A stretch of DNA of 21,965 nt from GCA-2684655 sp051278165 (GTDB lineage: Bacteria; Planctomycetota; UBA1135; UBA2386). Below, in pieces: positions 7,304-14,900 of the stretch. Numbering within the stretch: position 1 is the stretch's first letter; the number at the start of each line of letters is the position of its first letter. A program made the position numbers and the translations under genes. A model generated the notes under the pieces. That model saw nothing but the letters and a program-made list of their open reading frames with translations, was not told the DNA's origin and did no database searches. The stretch spans positions 1 through 21,965 of the forward strand of contig JBNMNW010000068.1 of the NCBI GenBank assembly GCA_051278165.1, given 5' to 3'.

Positions 7304-8351
7304 GAAGCTGCTCCCGGAGCGTTGGTAGTAGTGCCTTCGCGATCAACCGATGCCCTGCTGCGTTGGGATGATGGTCACCAGGAATGCGGATCTTCGTGAC
7401 GTCCATGCCCATCAAGTCATCGAGGACATCGACGACCGCGATGCCGTGTTGGTTGCAACGCGCGCATACCTGGGCGTGGATGCTGTGGTAGGGATAGGTC
7501 GCATCAAAGGCCTTGGTGAAGTCGGGCAGCACGACCGTCAAGAACGTCGCATCGTGTTCGCGACACGCGTCCGACATCGCAACGATCGCGTCGCAACACC
7601 GGCTCGCCTTGGTGGCTCCCGCACCCCAACTGAGACGATAATCCTTCTCGTACCGAGGGCGACGAAGTGGCGCCAACGGATGGTCATCACAGCAAGCTAC
7701 GCAGAGACTGTTGAGCACACGCTTGCCATCTTCAAGCAGCCAGGATGAGGCGTTGCCGTAGACATCGATCAACGGCGTGGGCACGCCAATTGGTGGTTCG
7801 GCGTCATTCATCACAAAGCCGTGCACCACGTGATCGGGCTGAAACTCCTTGAGCCAGCGGCGCAAGCAAACCAGTTGTTGCTCGGTGTTGTAGCCGGGCA
7901 CGCCAGTGTTGATCGCGAACACTGGCATGCTCACTGTAGTCAGCATGCCTTCGACACGATGGGCATAGGTCTCGCCATCGGGAACCAGCAGGCCGAACGT
8001 GTAGGAGTCGCCGACAAACAACACGCGCACGGCTGCTTCCTTCGGCGGCGGTGGCCAGAGCACATGTCGTCGCAAGCGCTGCTCGTTGGTGCGAACGCGC
8101 ATCGTCAACGGTGGCGCACCACCCTCATCGATGAACGTCTCGACGACATCGAGGTTTGCTTTCAGCGCGTAGAGTTCGCCACCTGGCACGCGTTCGTAAA
8201 GCTTCTCGCTAAACGCGAGGTCTTCCGCCGCTTGGCCGGCTCGCACGGCAGCTCGCCACAGCCACTCGCCAATCGCAAAGCAGACGGCTACGGAAGTGAG
8301 TAGCAGTGCGATTTGCAGTAGGCGGCGAGGTGGACGCACCATGGTCGCCAT
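7296..8351 (-). CDS. membrane-anchored SGNH/GDSL-family hydrolase
   Basis: This 351-residue protein has one N-terminal helix (about 11-29) and then an SGNH fold. Block I is VLFVGDSYTFG (Ser116 as predicted nucleophile), a Gly-rich turn NTGVPGYNTEQQL follows at 148-160, block III is GFVMND (Asn182) and block V is PGDHHPNAAGH (Asp326 and His328 as predicted partners). Such enzymes remove or transfer acyl groups on sugars and lipids; in envelope operons they are often polysaccharide O-acetyl esterases or transferases. All four catalytic blocks are present, so it should be active, probably on the periplasmic face. A Cys-rich middle stretch (about residues 217-221 and 252-253) is unusual. It is the first gene of an operon with a GT-C-like membrane protein and a lipoprotein. 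ATGs at 8351 and 8342 are both possible; neither has an SD. Confidence 0.86.
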   Translation of the reverse strand: MATMVRPPRRLLQIALLLTSVAVCFAIGEWLWRAAVRAGQAAEDLAFSEKLYERVPGGELYALKANLDVVETFIDEGGAPPLTMRVRTNEQRLRRHVLWPPPPKEAAVRVLFVGDSYTFGLLVPDGETYAHRVEGMLTTVSMPVFAINTGVPGYNTEQQLVCLRRWLKEFQPDHVVHGFVMNDAEPPIGVPTPLIDVYGNASSWLLEDGKRVLNSLCVACCDDHPLAPLRRPRYEKDYRLSWGAGATKASRCCDAIVAMSDACREHDATFLTVVLPDFTKAFDATYPYHSIHAQVCARCNQHGIAVVDVLDDLMGMDVTKIRIPGDHHPNAAGHRLIAKALLPTLREQLRD

Positions 8352-8629
8352 AAGCTATCACTGCTGCATATTTTGCACAGCAGATGGCGCCATCAAGCAA
8401 CCGCAAACGGGCAGCCACGCATGCCGTTCCCCCCCACGCACAAGGGCTTGCCCAAGCACGCGAGCAACTTCCCGCCTGGCGCAACCGGCCTCAGGCCGAA
8501 GGCACGTGGCGGTGAATGCTAGACGCGGTGGACACTTACACAGCACTGACCACGCCACAGGGAGGCAGACGGTATGGCATAGGTGCTGGCACACTAAGTG
8601 CGAGCCCCAGAGACAATCACCACGCCGCA
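8352..8629. promoter_or_regulatory. divergent intergenic region with palindromes
   Basis: This 278-nt gap separates the SGNH operon (minus) from the propeller lipoprotein gene (plus) and must hold both promoters. A perfect 12-nt palindrome, GATGGCGCCATC, lies at 8383-8394. Immediately before it, CTGCTG at 8361-8366 faces CAGCAG at 8378-8383 around an AT-rich loop. CGGCCT-C-AGGCCG lies at 8486-8498. Any of these could be a regulator site. I see no convincing -35/-10 pair and no coding region. Confidence 0.35.
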
Positions 8630-9733
8630 ATGAAAACGCCCGCGATAGCCCTCTTCGTCTTGTCCGCCTGCACCCAGGCTCCATCAGGCGGTCCCCCGCC
8701 GAAGACCGCAACAACCCTGAACCGCGCGGTTGCGGAGATCGATCCGCGCATCTGGAAGATTCACCAAGCTCGCAATGGTGACTACTGGTTCGGCAGCAAC
8801 GGCAACGGGGTCTATCGATTCGATGGCGTCGACGTCACCCACTACACCCGTGCCGACGGCCTCAGCGGCGATGAAGTCCGTGGCTTGCACGAAGACGCCA
8901 AAGGCAACGTGCTCATCGCTACGAACAGCGGCGTCAGCAAGTTTGATGGGCACGGCTTCGCCACCCTGGAGCTCGTTGCGGAACCGACACTGCTCAAAGA
9001 CTGGGTGCTCGACCCTGATGATTTGTGGCTGGTCAAGCCAGGCGTTCGCGGCCCCGTTCGCTACGACGGCGAGAAGCTCTACCACATGCAGCTGACGGAT
9101 AGTCCCGCCGACGCCGCACACCACGAACAGCAAGCAAGCTTCCGCTTCGACACCAAAGCGGTTTACAGCACCTACAAGGACCGGCGCGGGCACTTGTGGT
9201 TTGGCACAGCAAACGTGGGGCTGTGTCGATACGACGGCCAAACACTCGGCTGGATGTTTGAAGACCAGTTGACCACGACACCTAGCGGCGGCGCATTCGG
9301 CATCCGCTCCATCTTTGAAGACCGCGCCGGGGACTTCTGGATCTGCAACACGCGCAACCGATTCGAGATGTCACGCGACGTGTCGCAAGTAGGCGAGCAC
9401 ACCTTGATCCAGTATGCGAAGCAGCAGGGCTTGCCGCAGGCGGCCGCCGACACGGACGAGAACTTCCTCTTCTACCCGGCCATGATCGAAGACGACGCGG
9501 GAGCTCTATGGATGGCGTGCGGCAGCGATGGCGTCACGAAATACAGCGGCGAACACGTCACGCGCTACGCCATCGCAGACGGCGCGTATGCATGCCACAT
9601 CTACCGCGACCTCAAAGGCAAACTCTGGGTCGGCACGCTCGAACATGGCATCCACGTGTTCGACGGCACGAAGTTCGAACGGTTTCAGCCGCCCAAAGCT
9701 CAGGCAGTCAAATCAACAACTGCCGCTAAGTGA
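8630..9733 (+). CDS. lipoprotein with seven two-component-regulator propeller blades
   Basis: This 367-residue protein starts with a clear lipoprotein signal: MKTPAIALFVLSAC, with the lipobox LSAC placing the lipidated Cys at 14. The mature part consists of Reg_prop-type blades marked by [DHK]-[LYF]-W-x-[GA]-(x)n-[YF]-[DS]-G near residues 51-66, 93-107, 131-147, 188-203, 235-248, 292-307 and 331-346. Seven blades make one complete beta-propeller. In Bacteroidetes these repeats are usually the periplasmic sensor half of hybrid histidine kinases; here there is no membrane helix, kinase or GGDEF domain, so it stands alone. An upstream in-frame GTG at 8516 would add 38 residues ahead of the signal peptide and is rejected. 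The 3' end overlaps the convergent ribE by 8 nt. It may bind a glycan or partner at the membrane; this is inferred. Confidence 0.88.
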   Translation: MKTPAIALFVLSACTQAPSGGPPPKTATTLNRAVAEIDPRIWKIHQARNGDYWFGSNGNGVYRFDGVDVTHYTRADGLSGDEVRGLHEDAKGNVLIATNSGVSKFDGHGFATLELVAEPTLLKDWVLDPDDLWLVKPGVRGPVRYDGEKLYHMQLTDSPADAAHHEQQASFRFDTKAVYSTYKDRRGHLWFGTANVGLCRYDGQTLGWMFEDQLTTTPSGGAFGIRSIFEDRAGDFWICNTRNRFEMSRDVSQVGEHTLIQYAKQQGLPQAAADTDENFLFYPAMIEDDAGALWMACGSDGVTKYSGEHVTRYAIADGAYACHIYRDLKGKLWVGTLEHGIHVFDGTKFERFQPPKAQAVKSTTAAK

Positions 9734-10325
9734 GCCCGCGCTGCGACAGCATGCTCTCGACATACTTCGCCAACACATCGACCTCGACGTGAATGGACTC
9801 CCCAACCGCCCGGCTGCCCAGCGAAGTCTGCTGCGCCGTATGTGGGATCACCGCGATGCGAACCGCACCATCCTTTTGGCCGGCGATGGTGAGCGACACC
9901 CCATCCAGGGTCACCGAACCTTTTTCTACACAGTATTTCTGTAGGGAATCGGGGACGCGCGCCCACAGCTCGCCCCCCTCGTGAGCGTCGATCGCCCCAG
10001 TCACCTCGCCGACCCCATCCACATGGCCCTGGACAATATGTCCGCCGAGCGGTTCCCCCGCCCGCAGCGCCCCTTCCAGATTGAGTAACTGGCCGACCTG
10101 GGCCTGGCCTAACCACGTGCAGTCGAGCGTTTCCGGGGTCAGGAAGAATTCGGCGACACCGGATTCCTGACTCACTACGGTGCAGCAGGCCCCGGAAAGG
10201 GCAATCGAGTCGCCAATGCGGAACGACCCAGGCAGGGCGGAGATATCGACAAACAGGCGTAGGCCACCGGGCACCACGGTGCTGGCAGTGACGGATCCCT
10301 GGGCTTGGACGAGGCCGGTGAACAT
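9726..10325 (-). CDS. ribE: riboflavin synthase, alpha subunit
   Basis: This 199-residue enzyme converts two molecules of 6,7-dimethyl-8-ribityllumazine into riboflavin and a pyrimidine, the last step of vitamin B2 synthesis, as a cytoplasmic trimer. The start MFTGLVQAQGSV at 10325 is the family N-terminus; sequence open further upstream to 10571 is not conserved and crosses into trmD. Two barrels are visible: the first with GDSIALSGACCTVV (38-51), the second beginning at GGHIVQGHVDGVGEV (94-108) with EKGSVTLDGVSLTIAG and IPHTAQQTSLG. The motif usually reading NGVCLTV is here SGACCTV, with two adjacent Cys. It stands alone, with no ribD, ribBA or ribH nearby, and I see no FMN riboswitch sequence upstream. 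It is divergent from trmD across 200 nt. Confidence 0.95.
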   Translation of the reverse strand: MFTGLVQAQGSVTASTVVPGGLRLFVDISALPGSFRIGDSIALSGACCTVVSQESGVAEFFLTPETLDCTWLGQAQVGQLLNLEGALRAGEPLGGHIVQGHVDGVGEVTGAIDAHEGGELWARVPDSLQKYCVEKGSVTLDGVSLTIAGQKDGAVRIAVIPHTAQQTSLGSRAVGESIHVEVDVLAKYVESMLSQRGLT

Positions 10326-10387
10326 TGGCTTGGAGTGGCGGTCTATTGGGATACGGGTCGCGTTTGCACCATCGTCATCGTCGCTTT

Positions 10388-10528
10388 GCACCGTCAGGAA
10401 CCGGTCTCGACGGTGCCCGCGGGAGCATGGCCATGAAAAAGCGGTTGTCGCCCGGCGCTCGCCGGCCTTGACCGCCCCCAGACCCAACCGTATCGTTCTT
10501 ACCCCTTCTTTGCGGTAGGGGCACCGTG
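10388..10528 (+). promoter_or_regulatory. candidate attenuator-like leader controlling trmD translation
   Basis: Three related segments precede trmD. Segment 1 (10388-10395, GCACCGTC) is perfectly complementary to segment 2 (10409-10416, GACGGTGC), forming an 8-bp hairpin with a 13-nt loop. Segment 3 (10519-10527, GGGCACCGT) is perfectly complementary to 10410-10418, a 9-bp pairing that would cover part of the trmD SD and the first two bases of its GTG start. The two pairings exclude each other. A second short stem, CCCCT 10502-10506 with AGGGG 10517-10521, can also hide the SD, and ACCGC 10471-10475 can pair with its loop (GCGGT 10512-10516). A small open frame lies between segments 2 and 3. 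The pairings are read directly; regulation is inferred. Confidence 0.45.
10433..10471 (+). CDS. possible trmD leader peptide, 12 codons
   Basis: An ATG at 10433 follows GGGAG (10421-10425) at 7-nt spacing and opens a short frame encoding MKKRLSPGARRP, ending at TGA 10469-10471; an in-frame ATG at 10427 would add two residues. Four of its codons are CGG, CCC, CGG and CCT, read by tRNA-Arg(CCG) and tRNA-Pro, which TrmD methylates at G37 in studied bacteria. It lies between the pairing segments ahead of trmD. So short a frame can arise by chance in GC-rich DNA, and no homolog could be checked. Confidence 0.22.
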   Translation: MKKRLSPGARRP

Positions 10529-11254
10529 CACTGCGCCATTCTGACACTCTTTCCGGAGGCCATCCGGCCATACTTGGACGAGAGCATCCTCGGGATTGCT
10601 CAGTCTCAGGGCAAGCTTCGGCTCGACTTAGTCGACTTCCGAAACAACGCTCTGGACCGACACCGAACAGTCGACGATCGACCGTTTGGTGGAGGGCCTG
10701 GCATGGTGCTCAAACCGGAACCGATCTTTGCAACTATAGATGACGTGGAACAGGCTCACGGCCCGTTCCACAAGATCCTGCTCTGCCCCCGCGGTCGAAC
10801 CTTCGACCAGGCGCGCGCGCGGGAACTCAGCCGCATGGAGCGGGTGATGTTCTTGTGCGGTCGCTACGAAGGTTATGACGAACGCATCCGGGACGGTCTA
10901 GCCAGCTCTGCTGGTGGCTACGAGGAGATATCGCTAGGCAACTTCGTGTTGGCCGGCGGTGAACTCCCTGCCATGACCGTTCTAGAAGCCGCGGTAAGGC
11001 TGATCCCTGGGGTGCTTGGCTGTGCCGAGTCCGCCCAACTCGAGTCGTTCGAAACCGAATGGCTCGATTACCCGCAGTACACCCGTCCGCGTGAGTTTCG
11101 CGGCATGGTCGTTCCCGACGTGTTGTTGTCGGGTGACCACGCCAAAGTCGCACGCTGGCGCCAAGAGCAGGCTGAATTGTTGACCGCACAGAAACGCGCG
11201 ATCGAGCGACCAGCAGTCCAGTCAGAAAAACTGGACAACTCAACCAAAACCTAA
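10526..11254 (+). CDS. trmD: tRNA (guanine37-N1)-methyltransferase
   Basis: This 242-residue SPOUT-class enzyme uses S-adenosylmethionine to form m1G37 in tRNAs whose anticodon ends in G36 (Pro, Leu CUN, Arg CGG), preventing +1 frameshifting. It acts as a homodimer. Visible motifs are DDRPFGGGPGMVLKPEP (50-66), CGRYEGYDERI (111-121), the knotted SAM site SLGNFVLAGGELPAM (136-150) and LDYPQYTRPREFRGM (180-194), which holds the catalytic Asp181. The start is GTG at 10526, fixed by the conserved ILTLFPE at the N-terminus and an SD-like AGGGG at 10517-10521. It is followed by rplS after 84 nt, the usual neighbour, but rpsP and rimM are absent, so trmD heads this transcription unit and needs its own leader or promoter. 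The polar tail after about residue 225 is extra and carries a hairpin. Confidence 0.96.
   Translation: MHCAILTLFPEAIRPYLDESILGIAQSQGKLRLDLVDFRNNALDRHRTVDDRPFGGGPGMVLKPEPIFATIDDVEQAHGPFHKILLCPRGRTFDQARARELSRMERVMFLCGRYEGYDERIRDGLASSAGGYEEISLGNFVLAGGELPAMTVLEAAVRLIPGVLGCAESAQLESFETEWLDYPQYTRPREFRGMVVPDVLLSGDHAKVARWRQEQAELLTAQKRAIERPAVQSEKLDNSTKT
11216..11236 (+). promoter_or_regulatory. perfect hairpin at the trmD 3' end, before rplS
   Basis: GTCCAGT at 11216-11222 pairs with ACTGGAC at 11230-11236 around an A-rich 7-nt loop, inside the last codons of trmD. A second hairpin, GGCTT/AAGCC at 11276-11289 with a CCAG loop, lies in the trmD-rplS gap. They could cause partial termination or RNA processing between a low-level enzyme and an abundant ribosomal protein. 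No T-run follows either stem. Confidence 0.35.
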
Positions 11255-11338
11255 CCGAATAACTACCCGACCCCTGGCTTCCAGAAGCCTGACGAACAGC
11301 TGCGAAGCCCGATCGTCGAACCACTAAGAGACAGAACA

Positions 11339-11761
11339 ATGAACATCATGCGTCAGCTCGAACTCGAGCACATGAAATCCTCGCTCCCCGACTTCGGCGT
11401 CGGCGACACCGTCGACGTGCACTACCTGATCAAGGAAGGTGAGAAGGAGCGCGTGCAGTTGTTCGCAGGCACGGTCATCGCATTCCACGGCCACGGCATC
11501 AGCAAGACGTTCAAGGTTCGCCGCATCGTCTCTGGCGAAGGTGTCGAGCGTACGTTCGCGCTACACAGCTCGCGCGTTGCCGACGTCACGGTCAAGGGCC
11601 GCGGTGTCATCCGCCGCGCCAAGCTCTTCTACCTGCGCGAGCGCGAAGGCAAGAAGACGCGTTTGACCCGCAACCTGGGCCCGAAGAAGTGGCCGCGTAG
11701 CGGTGCTGGCAGCGGCCTTTCGAACGCAGAGACGAGCGCCGACACCAAGTCGGCCGAATAA
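11339..11761 (+). CDS. rplS: 50S ribosomal protein L19
   Basis: This 140-residue protein sits at the 30S-50S interface of the ribosome. Family motifs are DFGVGDTVDVHYLIKEGEKERVQLFAGTVIA (about 18-48), TFKVRRIVSGEGVERTFALHS (57-77) and KGRGVIRRAKLFYLRERE (86-103). The family length is usually about 115 residues; here a Ser/Gly/Ala-rich C-terminal extension of about 25 residues follows the conserved GPKKWPR. The start ATG at 11339 has AAGAG 8 nt upstream; an in-frame ATG at 11348 is a weaker alternative. It follows trmD in the conserved bacterial order. The downstream gap to secDF holds a nested stem-loop, so the two need not be expressed together. Confidence 0.97.
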   Translation: MNIMRQLELEHMKSSLPDFGVGDTVDVHYLIKEGEKERVQLFAGTVIAFHGHGISKTFKVRRIVSGEGVERTFALHSSRVADVTVKGRGVIRRAKLFYLREREGKKTRLTRNLGPKKWPRSGAGSGLSNAETSADTKSAE

Positions 11762-11784
11762 GACTCCGCTGCTATACCCAAATA

Positions 11785-11835
11785 GGTTGGTAGTTCAGCC
11801 TGTTGCCGCCGGCAGCAGATAACTGATTGCCAACC
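11785..11835 (+). promoter_or_regulatory. nested three-helix stem-loop between rplS and secDF
   Basis: Three coaxial helices can form: GGTTGG 11785-11790 with CCAACC 11830-11835, AGTT 11792-11795 with AACT 11821-11824, and TGTTGCC 11801-11807 with GGCAGCA 11811-11817 (one G-U pair, loop GCC). There is no T-run after it, so it is more like a structured leader or processing site than an intrinsic terminator. It lies 24 nt after rplS and 127 nt before the chosen secDF start. Confidence 0.45.
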
Positions 11836-11962
11836 GCCGTCTCATGGTGAGTCAGTCTCCGTGAGAAGACCTGCTTGCCGCCCGAACGTGACACCCCACC
11901 AGGGGCCGTCACCCACAGGCACCTACTACACCCCCGACAGTCCTTTCGCGGCCTCGCCCGTC

Positions 11963-14900
11963 ATGCTCGAGAACGCCCGCCGTCAATTCCTCCTCGTCCT
12001 GATCGCGATCATCGCGGGCGCCACCTGTTGGGTGACGCTGAGTCCAACCCTCGGTCCAGACCTGAAGGGCGGCACCCAGCTGCTCTACAACGTCCCGAAG
12101 GCAACGCTCGACGGAATCATCAAAAAGGAAGGTGCCTCCGCCAAGGAGATCATGGCGCAGACGATCACCGTCATGCGCGAACGGATCGACCCGAACGGGA
12201 CCCTCGATCCGCTGATCACGCAAAGCGGCGACACCGGCATCCTGATCGAGTTGGGTGAGTTCAAGAACCCCAACGAGCTCAAGCGCGTGCTCGAAAGAAT
12301 CGGCAACCTGGGCCGACTCGAGATGCGCATGGTGGCCTATGAGGACTACCGCAAATACACCGAAGTCACGTTCAACCTGGCGGCCGAGCGCACGCGCCTC
12401 GAGACGTGGCTCAAGGTGCCGGCCAACAAGGAGCTGATCGACAAGGATCCGAAGAACATCCGTCGATTCAACGAGAGCGTCACTAACGGCCCGATCGCCC
12501 GCAACAACCTGCACTGGTTCCCGCGCGAGATTCGCTCAGATCCTAAGGATCGCACTCGTTGGGATCGTTCCTACACGATGATCCCGTCGCTGCAGGGCCA
12601 AACGGTGCGCGCCTGGGACGAGACGCAATACAACGCTGGCGCGATCCCGGCAGAGATCAGCAAGCTTGAGGTCAAGGACCAGCGCCTGATCGAGTTCGTT
12701 GCGATCAACATGAAGGAACGCTCCTTCAGCGGTGAGGACCTTGATCCGAGTGGTGTCGGCGTCGGCATGGGCAACAATGGCGGCCCGGGCGTCAACTACC
12801 GCATGCGCGGTGGCTTGACTGCCGCATACGCTGATTGGTCGGCTGAGCACAAGGGCAAGTCGAGTGCGATCATCCTCAACGGCTACGTCAAGTCGGCGCC
12901 GTCGTTCGAGAACAAGATCACTCGCAACGGCATCATCACCGGTGACTTCACGCAAGCCGAGGTCGAAGAGCTCGTCAAGGTGCTGCGCACCGGCTCGCTT
13001 CGCATTGAGCCGGAGCTGCTGAGTCAGGTCACGATCGGTGCCCAACTCGGCAACCAAGCCATCAGTCGCGGTGTCTGGTCGATCGTCGGCGGTGGCGTCC
13101 TGGTCTTCCTGTTCATGCTCGCCTTCTACAAGCTCGCCGGCACCATCGCCTGCGTGTCCTTGTTGCTGAACGTGTTCCTGCTCTATGCAGGCATGCTGTT
13201 CATGCAGGCGACCATCACCCTGCCGGGCCTGGGCGGCATCGTGTTGACGCTAGGCATGGCCGTTGACGCCAACGTGCTCATCTACGAGCGCATTCGCGAA
13301 GAGCTCAACAAGGGCAAGGAACTGCTGCAGGCAGTGCGCGCTGGCTTTGAGCGCGCGATGTCGGCCATTCTCGACTCCAACATCACGACCTTCCTGGTCG
13401 GCCTGGTGTTGTTCAACGTCGGTGTCGGTCCGGTGCGCGGCTTCGCCGTGACGCTGATGGTCGGTATCGTCACGACGGTCTTCACGCAGTTCTTCGTCTC
13501 GCGCCTGCTGTTCCACTGGGCCCTGACGAACAACAAGCTGGAAGGCTGGAAGCCCAACACGCTGTTCGAGAACCGCAGCCTCGACTTCGTCGGCAAGATC
13601 AAGACATGTGGCGCCTTCAGCGCGATCGTCATCATCGCCGGCCTCGCCTACGCGACGACCGTGCCGTCGGAGAAGGTGCTCAGCATCGACTTCACCGGTG
13701 GCGCCAACTTGCGCATGGTCTGCAACGAGGGCCTCGAGCCTGACTTCATTCGCGACGCGCTCACGAACGACAAGAAGTTCATCGCCGAATACCCGACCAC
13801 GGGCGTCAACACCTACGGCGAGTCGGGCAGTCAGTTCAACGTCCGCCTCAAGCTGAACTCGACGCAGCGCGACGAGATCAACGAAGGCCGCAAGGCCTGG
13901 CGTGAACTGCGCAAGACCGCACCGGAAGGTACGACGACGGCTGTCTACGAGCCGCCCTACCTCGGCGAACTGCGCCGCATCTTCGACGGCAAGCTCGTCG
14001 ACCAAGCGTTCAGTGGTGGCATGCTTACCGAAAGCGCCTCGAACGGCGACAGCCTGCAAAACGCACAGCTCAACGTGCACTTCGCGGCTCCGGTGGACCT
14101 CAAGCGTCTACAGGACCTGCTGGGTGCCGGCCTGAGCCAAAGCCTGATCGTGCCCATGTCTGACGATGGCGTGGCAGACGTCGCAGCGACAAGCTCGAAG
14201 AGCTTCCGCGTTGAATGGACGACGCAGATCACCACCAAGGAATGGCAGCTTGCTGAAATCGTCAGCGAGCAGATCGCCACGCTGGAAGACGATAACAGCA
14301 ACCCGATCGTGTTGTCCGACCCCTTCCCGGAGGCTCAGGAAATCCAAGGCCGCCTGGTCAACGACCTGCGCAACGCCGCCATCGGCGCACTGATCCTCGC
14401 TTGGGCGCTGATCGTGTTCTACCTGCGCGTTCGCTTCCACGAATACAAGTATGGCCTCGCGGCCGTTGTCGCGCTGATGCACGACGTGTTGGTGACGTTC
14501 GTGATCGTGGTCCTGTTCAACAACATGGGCCTCGTCAGTGCCGAGATCGGCTTGGCGATGATCGCGTGCTTCCTAACCATCATCGGTTACTCGGTGAACG
14601 ATACGATTGTCGTGTTCGACCGGATTCGCGAGAACCGGATCGAGAACGCGCGCAACAACGTCGACGAGTCGTTCCGCTCGCTGATCAACCGCTCGCTCAA
14701 CCAGACCTTGTCTCGCACGATCTTGACGACCGTGCTGACGCTGTTCGTGGTCGTTGCGCAGCTGATTGTGAACTACGACAGTGGCTCGGACCTCGAAGCG
14801 TTCGCCTTCGCCATGACGGTCGGCATGATCTCGGGTGTCTACTCGACGATGTATATCGCCGCGCCGATCCTGATCTGGATGGACAAGGGCGGCCCGGTAG

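Noticed and set aside
10326..10525. FMN riboswitch ahead of ribE
   Set aside because: The minus-strand leader lacks the conserved FMN-aptamer segments; only a simple 8-bp hairpin is present.
10326..10571. N-terminal extension of RibE
   Set aside because: The frame is open, but riboflavin synthase begins with MFTGLV, and the extension crosses the divergent trmD start.
11844..11864. Arrest-type leader peptide before secDF
   Set aside because: The only ATG frame codes MVSQSP, too short to reach the end of the ribosome tunnel, and it has no SD.
11861..11962. N-terminal extension of SecDF from GTG 11861
   Set aside because: It would place 34 polar, proline-rich residues ahead of the first membrane helix. 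SecD normally starts directly at that helix.
13250..14080. 276-codon minus-strand open frame inside secDF
   Set aside because: It is antisense to conserved SecDF motifs, and its composition is typical of a GC-rich shadow frame.
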